Shown here: piece after piece, positions 1-12,200 of the stretch
Numbering within the stretch: position 1 is the stretch's first letter
How the letters are laid out: each line of letters opens with the position of its first letter
NCBI GenBank assembly: GCA_903862655.1
Contig: CAIOZA010000027.1
Coordinates: 62,001 to 126,000, forward strand
Origin: an uncultured Ignavibacteria bacterium
GTDB taxonomy: Bacteria > Bacteroidota > Ignavibacteria > Kapaibacteriales > UBA2268
DNA: 64,000 nucleotides
Direction of reading: 5' to 3'
Notes under the pieces: model-generated
Told to the model about the DNA's origin: nothing
Database searches by the model: none
What the model saw: the letters and a program-made list of their open reading frames with translations, nothing else
Position numbers and translations under genes: made by a program

Positions 1-1323
<1,323 letters not shown>

Positions 1324-1399
1324 AAAGTAATGGAAATTCCTTGAAAATTCAAAGAATCCTTCGATCTTGGAGTAATAGCTAACTCTTGCAGGAATCACT

Positions 1400-2311
1400 T
1401 TAATTCTGTTTTGCAAGAAGTATTTCTTCTAATTCAATAAAATCTTTACTTTCCAAATAATAGTGAGCATTGCAGTATTGACATACCAGCTCATTATGAT
1501 TTTCGTCTTTCATCTTCCTAATCTCCGGCAATCCAATGGTAAGTAGTTTTTTCTTAAATGAATCCATTGAGCATCTACAGTAGAAATCTACAATGTCATT
1601 TTTAATTACATTGAATTCAAAAGGAAGTATTTCTGCAAGAATAATCTCTAAATTATCTTGTAGAGTTAATAACGCATTCAAAGAATGAACCTGAGAAACT
1701 GATTTATAAAGTGATAAAATCTCGTTATCAGTTACTCCAGGCATGGCTTGAACCATTAAGCCAGATGAATACAAAATTCGACTGGCTTCATCGACATTGG
1801 TATCAAGAATAACCAAAGTAGGAATTTGCTCAGACTGATAATGATAAAAAGTTAAATCCGATGATATATCACCTTCCTGGAGTTTTACAATCCCCTGCAC
1901 GGGTTCATTTTTTGAATATAATACCTTAGTTACTTTGTAAAAACCATCCCCAAAAAAGTCTGATATTTTTTCCGCATCAAAATCGGCTAGCTGCTTCGGA
2001 TCATAAGCCACAAATCCTCTTACTTCACCTACCTGGGATGCTTCTGCAAATACTTTTTGTATTGGTCCTGACCCGTCAGCTTCAAGTATAACTCTTTCTT
2101 CTCCTTTTAGGAAAATTGCCATCATTGATGCAGCTGCTAGTTGTCTGGCTAGTAAGTATGAAGGAACACCTCTTAAATTATGTTTCTGTTGCGCTGTCTG
2201 AGCCGAGAAAGTATTTTTTATAATTGATGCTCTGAATTTTCCGTCTTTTGCGAGTACGCTAATGATTCTATCTCTCTTTTTTAAAAATTCTTTTAATTCT
2301 TCTGCTGTCAT
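1400..2311 (-). CDS. hslO: Redox-regulated chaperone Hsp33
   Basis: Cytoplasmic holdase chaperone activated by oxidative stress and unfolding. The C-terminus carries the family zinc switch: a CxC pair (CRC) followed about 30 residues later by CxxC (CQYC). These four cysteines bind zinc when reduced and form disulfides when oxidised. The N-terminal domain has the GSGPI and GEVRGF segments typical of Hsp33. The reading frame extends upstream to a TTG at 2362, but the extra 17 residues do not look like an Hsp33 N-terminus, so the ATG giving MTAEELKEFL is preferred. The gene lies downstream of amrS on the same strand and probably shares its transcript. Confidence 0.93.
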   Translation of the reverse strand: MTAEELKEFLKKRDRIISVLAKDGKFRASIIKNTFSAQTAQQKHNLRGVPSYLLARQLAAASMMAIFLKGEERVILEADGSGPIQKVFAEASQVGEVRGFVAYDPKQLADFDAEKISDFFGDGFYKVTKVLYSKNEPVQGIVKLQEGDISSDLTFYHYQSEQIPTLVILDTNVDEASRILYSSGLMVQAMPGVTDNEILSLYKSVSQVHSLNALLTLQDNLEIILAEILPFEFNVIKNDIVDFYCRCSMDSFKKKLLTIGLPEIRKMKDENHNELVCQYCNAHYYLESKDFIELEEILLAKQN

Positions 2312-2371
2312 TATCTTACTATTTATATAATTTAAAAAACATAATCCTATAACGGTTAACAAATCAACACA

Positions 2372-3418
2372 TTATATTGTCAGATCTTGAATTTGTTTGC
2401 AATGCACGCAAACTGCCTTCCCGTCCTCAATAATAAAATTCAACTTTATGTTTCTGTATGAATTTCTCTCAATAATAATCATTCCACATTCTGGACAGCA
2501 AGTGTTTGATTCTTGAAGTAATGTTGTATTTCCGATGAACACATATTTTATTCCTGCTTCCAATGCAACCCTTTTTGCCTTTTCCAATATAGATGTTTTG
2601 GTAGGCTCAATTGTCGACATCTTATATCTTGGAAAAAATCCAGTAAAATGAACTGGAATTCTGGAATTTATTGAAGCCACAATCTCTGAAAATTTTATTA
2701 AATCTTCTACTGAGTCATTAATGTCAGGTATTATCAAATTAGTAATTTCAATGTGAATTCCTGCATCAATTAATAGTTCTATATTTGATATGATTGGTTC
2801 CATTGAACCACCAGTAAAGGTTCTATACGATTTATCATTTGAAAATTTTAAATCGATATTCATTGCATCTATCAATTTTTCATTAATAATAAGACTAATG
2901 AGTTCATATGAGAAATAACCGTTGCTTACAAGAATGTGTTTATAGTTTATTGTCTTCTCATTTTGTTTTGAATAATTAATGACATCATAAATATATTCAA
3001 AAAAAATTGTTGGTTCGGAGTAGGTATAAGCAATTCCTAGTGCATTTATATTCTCAATTTCAGAAATGAATTTTGATGGTAATATCATTTCTGATGAATT
3101 CACTAATGATTCATTTTCCTTTATACATTGAGATAAGTCCGAATTCTGGCAATTAAAACAATGGAAATTGCATCCGGGTAACCCAAATGAAATTAATTGA
3201 GATCCTGGAAAGTAATGATACAATGGCTTCTTTTCGATAGGATCAATTGCTAAACCTTGAATAATTCCATAATTCAGAGAGAATAGAGTTCCATTGATGT
3301 TTTGCCTGACTCCGCACTTTCCCTTTTCATTATTACCTATATTGCAGTAGTGAGAACATAAGTTGCATCCTACAGATTTATCATTCGGAAATTTTTTATA
3401 TAATATCGCTTCGATCAT
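2372..3418 (-). CDS. amrS: AmmeMemoRadiSam-type radical SAM enzyme
   Basis: Radical SAM protein of the AmrS/PflA-like family. The cluster-binding motif CNFHCFNCQN (CxxxCxxC) sits about a third of the way in. A cysteine-rich N-terminus (CNLCSHYCNIG...GKCGVRQ) and a C-terminal zinc-ribbon-like section (CCPEC...CVHC) are visible; the N-terminal cysteines are usual for AmrS. The internal YTYSEPTIFFEY and the FTGFFPRYKM stretch near the C-terminal half fit this family better than a true pyruvate formate-lyase activase. The family is often encoded with AMMECR1 and Memo proteins, neither of which is in this window; the substrate is unknown here. It is transcribed just ahead of hslO and divergently from nrnA. 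Confidence 0.85.
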   Translation of the reverse strand: MIEAILYKKFPNDKSVGCNLCSHYCNIGNNEKGKCGVRQNINGTLFSLNYGIIQGLAIDPIEKKPLYHYFPGSQLISFGLPGCNFHCFNCQNSDLSQCIKENESLVNSSEMILPSKFISEIENINALGIAYTYSEPTIFFEYIYDVINYSKQNEKTINYKHILVSNGYFSYELISLIINEKLIDAMNIDLKFSNDKSYRTFTGGSMEPIISNIELLIDAGIHIEITNLIIPDINDSVEDLIKFSEIVASINSRIPVHFTGFFPRYKMSTIEPTKTSILEKAKRVALEAGIKYVFIGNTTLLQESNTCCPECGMIIIERNSYRNIKLNFIIEDGKAVCVHCKQIQDLTI

Positions 3419-3494
3419 TGTGTTTAAGATTTAATTCAGTTAATTTACATAACACAAATTTGTTTTTTCAAAAATATGAAATTTTATATGCTTT

Positions 3495-4508
3495 ATGATT
3501 GATGAAATTATTAATAAAAATATCAATGAAGTAAAAATACTGAATTTATTAAATGAATCAAAAAATGTAGTAATAATAACTCACATGAATCCTGACGGTG
3601 ATGCAGTAGGATCCGCAACAGCTCTTGCATACTTCCTACTCTCTAAATCCAAGTCAGTAAATATTCTAGTTACCGGTGAATATCCCTCCAATCTGAATTT
3701 TCTAAATCATGATAATCTAATACATTCTTATAATAGCCATGAACACAACAGCATCATTAATTCTGCAGATTTGATATGCATTGTTGATCTTAATGATCCT
3801 GATCGATTCAAAGAGATGAAAGAACTTGTTTTAGCCTCAAAAGCAATGAAAGTTGTTATTGATCATCACATTAAACCAAAAGAATTTGCTGATTTTTACT
3901 GTATTGATTCCAATGCAACTTCCACAGGTGAATTGATTTGGAGGATATTAAAGAATGATTCTTCTTTTGAATTAAACAAGAATATTGCAACCGCTTTATA
4001 TACTGCTATTATGACGGATACTGGTAGTTTTAGATTTCCTAAAACTAATTCAACTACGCATAGAATAATAGCCGATCTTATAGATGCAGGAGCAGATCCG
4101 GTAAGTATTTATGACTCTGTTTATAATCAATTTCCTGTTAGTTCTGCCAGATTGAAGGGCATTGGTTATGCAAATCTTGAATTATACCACGAGAAAAGAG
4201 TTTGTCTGATGACAATATCACAGAAAGATTTTCAGATTACAGGTGCAAAAGAAGAGGAGACCGAAGGATTTGTTGAGAGCTTGCTTGCTATCCAGGATGT
4301 AAAAGTTGGTATTCTCTTGATTGATTCTCCTAAAAGCAATCAAATACGTTGCTCTTTCAGAGCGAAAGCAGATGCTGAAGTTCGCTCATTAGCCGAAAAA
4401 TTCAATGGTGGAGGTCATGCCCAGGCAGCTGGTGCTAGGGTATCAGGCATGAGTCTCGAAGAATTAAAAAAAATAATAATCATTGAATCAGGTTTGCTTT
4501 TCTCATAA
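3495..4508 (+). CDS. nrnA: DHH/DHHA1 phosphoesterase, NrnA-type oligoribonuclease/pAp phosphatase
   Basis: Cytoplasmic DHH-family phosphoesterase. The metal-binding motifs are present in order: THMNPDGDAVGSA near residue 30, a central VDLND, the diagnostic DHH followed by IKP, and TDTGSFRFP. The C-terminal DHHA1 domain ends with the substrate-binding FNGGGHAQAAGARVSG. Length (337 residues) matches NrnA. Family members degrade short oligonucleotides (nanoRNA, pGpG in some species) and pAp with Mn2+. Other DHH proteins such as GdpP or RecJ carry extra domains that are absent here. A 48-bp gap to ribE suggests cotranscription. Confidence 0.9.
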   Translation: MIDEIINKNINEVKILNLLNESKNVVIITHMNPDGDAVGSATALAYFLLSKSKSVNILVTGEYPSNLNFLNHDNLIHSYNSHEHNSIINSADLICIVDLNDPDRFKEMKELVLASKAMKVVIDHHIKPKEFADFYCIDSNATSTGELIWRILKNDSSFELNKNIATALYTAIMTDTGSFRFPKTNSTTHRIIADLIDAGADPVSIYDSVYNQFPVSSARLKGIGYANLELYHEKRVCLMTISQKDFQITGAKEEETEGFVESLLAIQDVKVGILLIDSPKSNQIRCSFRAKADAEVRSLAEKFNGGGHAQAAGARVSGMSLEELKKIIIIESGLLFS

Positions 4509-4556
4509 ACAATAAGTATTTTTTAATTCTTTAAAAATCAAAGTTCAATATTTTTT

Positions 4557-5201
4557 ATGTTTACAGGCTTAGTTGAAGAAATTGGTACCGTAAAATCTGT
4601 TTCAGCATTAGGAAATGGAAAAAGATTATCCATTTCTGCATCATCAATTTTGGTTGATTTAAAAATCGATGATTCAGTAGCAATTAATGGAGTTTGTCAA
4701 ACAGTTGTTTCATTCGATTCAAAATCCTTTACAGTAGAGGCTATTGAAGAAACTATCCGTAAAACGACCTTTAAATCTATAAAAACAGGTGATAAGGTTA
4801 ATTTGGAAAGAGCATTAAAAGTTAGTGATAGACTTGGTGGGCATATTGTTCAGGGTCATGTCGATTCAGTAGGGAAAATATTTAGGATTATTCCGGAAAC
4901 CGCTGGGATACAACTTTGGATTACCTATCCTTATGAATTTAAAAAATATCTTGTGACTACAGGTTCAATTTGTATAAATGGAATAAGTCTGACCACTGCC
5001 AGAATAGATGAAGATAAATTTATGGTTGCAATTATTCCACATTCGTGGAAATCAACAAATTTATTTTTAATAAAAGTCGGTTCTGAAGTAAATTTGGAAT
5101 TTGATATACTTGGAAAATATATAGAAAACATGATGTCTTCTCAAAGGCAATCAAAAAGTATTTCTAGTTTAGGATATTATATTGATCAACCTGACTTATA
5201 G
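4557..5201 (+). CDS. ribE: Riboflavin synthase alpha subunit
   Basis: Forms riboflavin by dismutation of two 6,7-dimethyl-8-ribityllumazine molecules. It starts with the hallmark [12 protein letters not shown] and contains two lumazine-binding domains; the second is marked by [13 protein letters not shown] near residue 100. The C-terminal part has the usual INGISLT and [10 protein letters not shown] segments. At 214 residues it is full length. No FMN riboswitch fits in the short 48-bp gap from nrnA, and no other rib gene is nearby, so this is a dispersed pathway gene. fumC follows in the same direction after 44 bp. Confidence 0.95.
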   Translation: MFTGLVEEIGTVKSVSALGNGKRLSISASSILVDLKIDDSVAINGVCQTVVSFDSKSFTVEAIEETIRKTTFKSIKTGDKVNLERALKVSDRLGGHIVQGHVDSVGKIFRIIPETAGIQLWITYPYEFKKYLVTTGSICINGISLTTARIDEDKFMVAIIPHSWKSTNLFLIKVGSEVNLEFDILGKYIENMMSSQRQSKSISSLGYYIDQPDL

Positions 5202-5245
5202 AGTATTCTTATTATTTTTATTGTCATTTTAAATTAGGTGAATCT

Positions 5246-6640
5246 ATGAACTATCGTATCGAAAAAGACTCAATGGGTGATATTGAAGTCCCGTCAAATG
5301 TTTATTGGGGTGCCCAATCGGCACGTTCTCTTATTCATTTTAATATTGGTATTGAGAGAATGCCTCGTGAAATAATTCGAGCTATGGGAATTTTAAAAAA
5401 GGCAGCTGCATTAGCAAATGCTGATTTAGGAGTTTTATCGCAAGAAAAAGCTGATCTAATTTCTCAATCTGCAGATGAAGTTATCGAAGGTACACTTGAT
5501 TCTCATTTCCCATTATCTGTTTGGCAAACTGGATCGGGCACTCAGAGTAATATGAATGCTAATGAAGTCATCTCAAACAGAGCAATCGAGATTGCGGGTG
5601 GTGAAATGGGCTCCAAAAAACCAATTCATCCTAATGATGATGTCAATAAATCACAATCATCAAATGATACTTTTCCTACAGCTATGCACATTGCTGCAGT
5701 AGAAGAAATCAATAAAAGATTATTACCTGCTCTTGCCATTTTAAGAAATACTCTCAATAAAAAAGCCGACGAATACAAAGATATTATAAAAATTGGCAGA
5801 ACGCACTTAATGGATGCTGTGCCTTTAACTTTACAGCAAGAATTTTCGGGTTATGTTCATATGCTCGATAAATCAATTGAACGTTTACATCTTGTATTAC
5901 CACATCTATATGAACTTGCATTAGGTGGTACAGCAGTCGGTACTGGCTTAAATGCCCACCCTGAGTTTGCTGATAGAGTGGCAAAGAAAATTGCCTATTT
6001 AACTGATCTTCCATTCATTAGTGCCCCAAATAAATTTGAAGCTCTTGCTACACACGATGCTTTAGTCTTCGCCCACGGTGCATTAAAAACCATAGCCGCT
6101 TCATTCATGAAGATTGCAAATGACATCAGATGGATGGCTTCGGGTCCTCGTGCAGGTTTAGGTGAATTAAATATTCCAGAGAATGAGCCTGGGTCATCTA
6201 TCATGCCCGGAAAAGTTAATCCTACTCAGTCTGAAGCAATGACAATGGTTGCTGTCCAGGTTATGGGAAATGATGCAGCTATTAACATAGCAGGTGCTTC
6301 AGGCAATTTTGAGCTCAATGTATTCAAACCTGTTTTAATTCTAAATTTCCTTCAAAGTGTCAGACTTCTTGCTGATACTTGCATAATGTTCAATGAACAT
6401 TGTGCTATTGGAATAGAACCAAACATAGAAAAAATTGATACATATTTGAAAAATTCATTGATGCTGGTTACAGCTTTAAACCCACATATCGGATATGATA
6501 ATGCTGCCAAAATAGCCAAAAATGCACATCATAAAAAAGTAACTTTAAAAGAATCAGCTCTAGAGCTAGGAATACTTACTGAGGAACAATTTGACAAATG
6601 GATGAGACCTCATGAAATGATTGGACCAAGTTTGAAATAA
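5246..6640 (+). CDS. fumC: Class II fumarate hydratase
   Basis: Iron-independent fumarase interconverting fumarate and malate in the TCA cycle. The signature [13 protein letters not shown] is seen near residue 315, with the substrate-contact segments [13 protein letters not shown] and [11 protein letters not shown] upstream and [11 protein letters not shown] in the middle. The 464-residue length is normal for FumC. Related aspartase and argininosuccinate lyase members share the fold, but the [14 protein letters not shown] stretch is that of fumarase. A clear hairpin terminator follows before the convergent exporter gene. Confidence 0.96.
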   Translation: MNYRIEKDSMGDIEVPSNVYWGAQSARSLIHFNIGIERMPREIIRAMGILKKAAALANADLGVLSQEKADLISQSADEVIEGTLDSHFPLSVWQTGSGTQSNMNANEVISNRAIEIAGGEMGSKKPIHPNDDVNKSQSSNDTFPTAMHIAAVEEINKRLLPALAILRNTLNKKADEYKDIIKIGRTHLMDAVPLTLQQEFSGYVHMLDKSIERLHLVLPHLYELALGGTAVGTGLNAHPEFADRVAKKIAYLTDLPFISAPNKFEALATHDALVFAHGALKTIAASFMKIANDIRWMASGPRAGLGELNIPENEPGSSIMPGKVNPTQSEAMTMVAVQVMGNDAAINIAGASGNFELNVFKPVLILNFLQSVRLLADTCIMFNEHCAIGIEPNIEKIDTYLKNSLMLVTALNPHIGYDNAAKIAKNAHHKKVTLKESALELGILTEEQFDKWMRPHEMIGPSLK

Positions 6641-6659
6641 TATGCAAAATGGACTTTTT

Positions 6660-6692
6660 AAGGGGAACTAAGTAACAATAGTTCCCTTTTTA
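6660..6692 (+). terminator. Rho-independent terminator after fumC
   Basis: GGGAACTA and TAGTTCCC form a perfect 8-bp stem with an 8-nt loop, preceded by AA and followed by a T-run (TTTTTATTT). It sits 20 bp past the fumC stop. The convergent exporter gene ends immediately beyond it, so the structure may act in both directions. Confidence 0.75.
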
Positions 6693-8069
6693 TTTACTAT
6701 TCTTACCTCTTGCTAATGAAGCAAAAATTCCAATGATACATAATACTACAAAGATTACAAAGCTTACACGAATACTAGTCATCAACTGAATATGATTTTG
6801 TGGTGCTATTTGAACCTTTCCCACAAATATTGAAATCACAAGCATAGCAATACCCATACTCAACATTTGTCCTATCAAACGCATTGTGCCAATTGTAGCT
6901 GATGCTACACCCAGATATTTTCTCTCCACCGAACTCATTACAGCATTAGTGTTAGGTGACGAAAAAAGTGCAAAACCAAGTCCTAAAATTATTAAAGCGA
7001 ATATAACATATAGAAAAGATGTCTGCTCGTTAAGAAAAACTAATAATATAAGACCCAAAACCGTTAGACTCATCCCAATAGATGCAATAACCCTTGAATC
7101 AATTTTATCTGATAATCGACCGGCTAAAGGTGAAAATGTTGCCATAACTATAGGTTGTGCTATTAGAATAGAACCGGCTGTCTGTGGATTTAACATTTTA
7201 ATGTATTGTAAATAGAAACTTAGTAGGAATGTGACAGCAAAAGTTGCCGAATAATTAATAAGAGCTGCAAGGTTTGAAAATGCAAAAATGGGATTTCCTT
7301 TAAATAATTTAATGTTTAATACTGGATTGGAAATTTTCAGTTCAAGATAGATGAAGATCAAAAGAACTGTTATACCAGCAGCCATACTGAAATATCCGAT
7401 ATTGCCGGGTAATTTTGATAAGCCAAACATTATAAGAACTAAGGAAATGCAGTATAGGAAAGTACCCCAAATATCCAATTTCTCACCTTTGGCTTCAGCC
7501 CATTCACCTTTCAAGTTTGTTATAACATAAAATATCGCAATTAAACCTAATGGGAAATTAAGGATGAAAATACTTCGCCACCCAAAACTATGGGTTAAAA
7601 TTCCTCCTATAAATGGTCCCATTGATAGTCCAAGATAAACCGACCCAATTGTTAGCCCTATAGCCTTTCCGCGTTCCCCTGGTGGGTAAATCGAAGAAAT
7701 AATGGCTACCCCAGATCCAAAAACCATTGAACTTCCAATGCCCTGGAAGATTCTAAAACTTATTAGCATGAATGAGTTTACTGAAAAAGAACATATTAAA
7801 GAAGAAAGCGTATAAATAATTAATCCACTTAGAAAAATTTTCTTCCTACCATAAATATCTCCAATTTTCCCAAAAGGAACAAGAAACATTGCCGATGCCA
7901 ATAGATAAACCGTTGAAACCCAGCTTAAAGACATAGCATCCATTGAAAATTCACGACCTATTGATGGTAATGCTCCATTTATTGATGATGCCATAAATGG
8001 AGTCAGGAATGAAGTCAGAGTTGCGGATATCAAAGCTGCTTTCTTCATTGAAACAGAATATTCTTGCAT
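6690..8069 (-). CDS. MFS transporter, DHA2 (EmrB/QacA-like) drug exporter family
   Basis: Polytopic inner-membrane protein of 459 residues with roughly 14 predicted hydrophobic segments. The first periplasmic loop and TM2 carry SLSWVSTVYLL, typical of the DHA2 subfamily, followed by the MFS motif A region PFGKIGDIYGRKKIF. The FRIFQGIGSSMVFGSG segment in TM4 and GLSMGPFIGGIL in TM5 (motif C) support a drug:H+ antiporter. The substrate cannot be deduced; there is no adjacent membrane-fusion (EmrA-like) or regulator gene. It is transcribed divergently from murB with about 170 bp between them. Confidence 0.85.
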   Translation of the reverse strand: MQEYSVSMKKAALISATLTSFLTPFMASSINGALPSIGREFSMDAMSLSWVSTVYLLASAMFLVPFGKIGDIYGRKKIFLSGLIIYTLSSLICSFSVNSFMLISFRIFQGIGSSMVFGSGVAIISSIYPPGERGKAIGLTIGSVYLGLSMGPFIGGILTHSFGWRSIFILNFPLGLIAIFYVITNLKGEWAEAKGEKLDIWGTFLYCISLVLIMFGLSKLPGNIGYFSMAAGITVLLIFIYLELKISNPVLNIKLFKGNPIFAFSNLAALINYSATFAVTFLLSFYLQYIKMLNPQTAGSILIAQPIVMATFSPLAGRLSDKIDSRVIASIGMSLTVLGLILLVFLNEQTSFLYVIFALIILGLGFALFSSPNTNAVMSSVERKYLGVASATIGTMRLIGQMLSMGIAMLVISIFVGKVQIAPQNHIQLMTSIRVSFVIFVVLCIIGIFASLARGKNSK

Positions 8070-8235
8070 TTTATTTAATTAGCTCTATAAAATTAAAAAA
8101 ATAAATTAATTTGGATATACTTCGAAATGAGCTTCGATAATTTAATCTCTAAACTATCTATTATAAATGTTATTGTTTGAAACGACTATTTTATTCATTA
8201 ATTTAGAAATTGTTCTGAAATAATAGTGAAAAAAT

Positions 8236-9258
8236 ATGAATATTTTGAACAACATATCACTTAAAGCCAACAATACATTCGGCATCGATTGTAAAGTTAA
8301 GAATTTTGTTTCAATTCGAAATGAAAAAGATATTAAAGTTCTATATAAATCAGATATTACTTTAAATTCTAAGAGCATCATTCTTGGTGAAGGTTCTAAT
8401 GTATTATTTGTCGGTGATTTCGACGGATTAGTAATTCACAATGAAATTAAAGGCTATAACATTATAGAATCCAACAATGATTTTATAATTATCGAAGCCG
8501 GGGCAGGTGAGAAATGGCATGATTTTGTTTCTCTCTCTATTAATAATGGATATTCCGGTCTCGAAAATCTGGCACTTATTCCAGGAACAGTTGGTAGTGC
8601 TGCAATTCAGAATATTGGAGCTTACGGTGTCGAACAAAATGAATTTATTGATTCCGTATATGGTTTTAATATTGAAAAGCATATTTTTCAAAGAATTTAT
8701 AAAATAAATTGCAATTATGGTTATAGAGATTCAATTTTTAAAAATGAGCTAAAGGACAAATTTATTATTTCGAGTGTTAGATATACATTATCAAAATCTC
8801 CTGTCGTCAACTATAATTACAAAGATATCATAAATCTATTTAAAGAATTTAACATTACAAATCCAACTCCAATTGATATTTTTAAAGCTGTCATTTCAAT
8901 TCGAAATGAAAAATTACCTGACTGGCGACAGTTGGGGAATTCGGGAAGTTTCTTTAAAAATCCAATTGTAAGCAAGAAAGTAATTGTTGATATCAAATCC
9001 AAATTTCCAGATATTCCTGTTTTCCCTCAAACAAATAATCTTTTTAAACTATCAGCTGCTTGGATGATTGAGCAAACAGGATGGAAAGGTTTTCGAGTGG
9101 GAGATGCAGGCGTCTATGAAAAGCACGCATTGATTTTGGTTAATCATGGAAATGCATCCGGAGAATCAATTTTCCAACTTTCTATGGACATTAGGAAATC
9201 TGTTAAATTAAAATTTAATGTAGAGTTGGAACCTGAAGTGTTAATTATTTCAAACTAA
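8236..9258 (+). CDS. murB: UDP-N-acetylenolpyruvoylglucosamine reductase
   Basis: FAD enzyme that reduces UDP-GlcNAc-enolpyruvate to UDP-MurNAc in peptidoglycan synthesis. FAD-binding motifs GEGSNVLF and IPGTVGSAAIQNIGAYGVE are clear. The YGYRDSIFK tyrosine motif and GNSGSFFKNPIV with the catalytic serine place it in type I MurB, and 340 residues matches that type. It is not linked to other mur genes here. Its stop codon abuts the stop codon of the convergent subtilase gene with no intervening base. Confidence 0.95.
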   Translation: MNILNNISLKANNTFGIDCKVKNFVSIRNEKDIKVLYKSDITLNSKSIILGEGSNVLFVGDFDGLVIHNEIKGYNIIESNNDFIIIEAGAGEKWHDFVSLSINNGYSGLENLALIPGTVGSAAIQNIGAYGVEQNEFIDSVYGFNIEKHIFQRIYKINCNYGYRDSIFKNELKDKFIISSVRYTLSKSPVVNYNYKDIINLFKEFNITNPTPIDIFKAVISIRNEKLPDWRQLGNSGSFFKNPIVSKKVIVDIKSKFPDIPVFPQTNNLFKLSAAWMIEQTGWKGFRVGDAGVYEKHALILVNHGNASGESIFQLSMDIRKSVKLKFNVELEPEVLIISN

Positions 9259-12200
9259 TCAACGTACAATCGCAAATTTCTTTGGTTCTGAAATTAATTT
9301 TGTCCCAGATGTTGATAGCATTTCTACTTTAAATAAATAAATACCTGATGGTATGCTATTGCCATCTTTATCTCTTCCATCCCAATATACTCCACCATTG
9401 CCATCATTTTCAGCTAATTGTTGGATTTCTTTTCCATCAAGTGTTAAAATAATGATAGTTGAATTCAGAGATAAATTAGCAAAATATAGACCATTAGATT
9501 CCGACATTTTTGCTGGATTCGGATATACAAAAACATTCTCAAAATCATCTTTAAAGAAAACAAAGGAAAGAGTATTTCCTGCTCCAGATGTAATTATTGT
9601 GTCAGACAAAGAATGTACATAACTTACAGTTAATGTATAGGTTCTGCCTAATGCCCCAATCCCTGAATTAGGTGTCAAGATAATTTGATATATTGAAGGA
9701 TCATTGGTCTCATTTATTAAATCAATTGAACCCATAGGTAATAAATGATAATTTCTCAAATCAATAGATTCTGATTTTTTAGTAGGTTCAGAAAACTTAA
9801 GTTCTAACTCAAGATTTGAAACTACTCTCAAACTTTTCAGATAAAGTGCTGGTTCTGAAATAGGAAGTTGCGGAATAATCAAATTGAATGAATCGGGTTT
9901 AGTAGGTGCATTATAATAATCTCGGAATGTATCAATTTCTAAAACAACATTGCCCGGTTTTAATTCACTAAAGAAGCATAAATACTCTGAGTCACTCTTT
10001 CTATTAACAGCTTCTGGAACCACCAATTCTGGAGTATTAAGTCTAAACTTACTTATATCAGGATATGCATCAGCTAGTTTACCACTAAACTTAATCAAAA
10101 TATTATTCCTATTTAGTATCTCACATTTTAATGGTTTTATTGTTGAATGATGATAAATTTTAATAAAGAATGTATCATTTGAAGCAATATGATTTTTACT
10201 TGAGCTTATTCCAAAATAATAATAATTATTTAATTTTAATGGACTAATATTAATTGTACTTTCAGATATGGTATCATTTCTGAAAAGTAATATCTTGCCG
10301 GAACTTTCAATACCAGTCAGAATATTGTACTTTAAACCCTTCTCCTGACTCTTCCATTGAAGAGAAACAGTAGAATCATCAATAGACCATCCGTGGAATT
10401 CAACCGGTATTCTTGGTTTACTAGCATCTTGAATGTATTCAAAAAAGTCAGTAGATTGACCAGTCGAAAATCCAAATTCATTTATGCCATTTTTGTCAAA
10501 ATCATGAATTATTGCAGAATTAGTAAAACTCGATGGATACCACCAGAATGGGATAAATTTTCTATTTATAACATCCCATTTAAAGATATAAAAATTTGGA
10601 AATGGAGCAATAATCAATTCATCACCTTGTTGATTATCAATATTTCCTACTGCTAATCCATTCCTATAAAATACACCAGCTGTAGTAGAACCCTGTCTTA
10701 CACCATAAAAATTATCAGCCCAAATAAAAGAGTAATTATTAGGTTCAAAGCTTTTAAGAACTTTATAAGTCCAGATTGGGTCAACAGGAACATTTGAATC
10801 AAATAAAATATTTGTTCCAAAATTGCCAATGATTATTTCAGGAATGCCGTCAATATCAATATCAGCTTTTACCATGTATTGAGGACTAGATGAATTGTTC
10901 TGCATGTAGCTCCACTCAAGATTGAATTTATTATCTCTAAATTCAAAAATAAAAACATTACCCTTCTCATTTCCAAAACATAATTCGTCATATCCATCAT
11001 TGTCAAAATCTCCGCATACTACGCCGGGGGCAGTTCCAAAATATGAATTGGGACTGTCAAGTTGTGCTCTTGCTACTTCTACGTATTTGCCATTTGCAAA
11101 AGTAATGAGGTGAAAAGCAGTATCTGAATATGCAATGATTTCTGGTTTTCCATCCTTCGTAAAATCAAAAAACTCTCCTGCAAATAGATTTCCCGATGTT
11201 GAATCTGCAAAAATAATACTTGAAAAGGGGGATGAACTTTTAGATTTTGGCTGATATACAATTGTTGAACCAAGACTTCTTGTTAATATCTCATTCAAAC
11301 CATCTCCATTTGAATCACCAATTCCAACTGGCAAAGAAACTGTAGATGTTGAATCTTTAGCAATTAAACTATCTTGTTTGTACTGAAATACTTTAGTTGA
11401 TTGCCATAATCCGTTTGTAATATCATTAGCCACATAATTCTCTGAGCCATCTCCATAAAAGTCAGCTGTTTTATTAAATAAATACGACAAAGGAGTAGAA
11501 TATTTTTTCTGGATAATTTTGTCTATGGGAAATTTGTCGTCTGGCATTTTATAAAACAATGTAGTCGAATCTTTAAGAATTCTTTTTGATGAAGATTGTG
11601 CATATACTTTAAAGGTATATTTAACACCTGGAATTAAATTGTACTCGATTGGTATAGTATGATACTTTGATATTTGTTCTTGATCAGAATAACTGGAATA
11701 TTGATTAGTTGAATCGGAAAGTTGTAATATACTAACAATTGAACTCCTGTTAGTAGTAATACCGGCTAATAGTACTCTTCTTCCATCCTTATATGCAGGT
11801 ATTATTTTGGCTGTAGATATTTTAATTTTTGATGTATTTGAACTAATAGTAAATGAAGACCTGTTTTCTAATTTGGTTTTGTTTTTCAAATTGACAATTA
11901 ATCTGATTATATAACTTGTGTCAATTAAATTTGATGTCGACATGAAAGCGATTGTGTCTTTTAGCGATTGGTTGGAATAATGAAATATCGTATCCCATTT
12001 TTCAGGATTATTCCCTAAACCTAACAATAACAGGTAATTATCAAATAGGGGAGTTGTTACAGAAGCAATAATCGGAATTCCACTTTGACCAATATCAGGT
12101 TTAAAGATTTCTTGATTATTTTCGGGATATCTAATTGTGATATTAGATGGAGCAACAGAACTCAATGCATCACCAGCATTTAAAATACCACTGCCTGAAT

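Noticed and set aside
4509-4556. FMN riboswitch before ribE
   Set aside because: The gap is only 48 bp and AT-rich; an FMN aptamer needs more than 100 nt with conserved G-rich loops.
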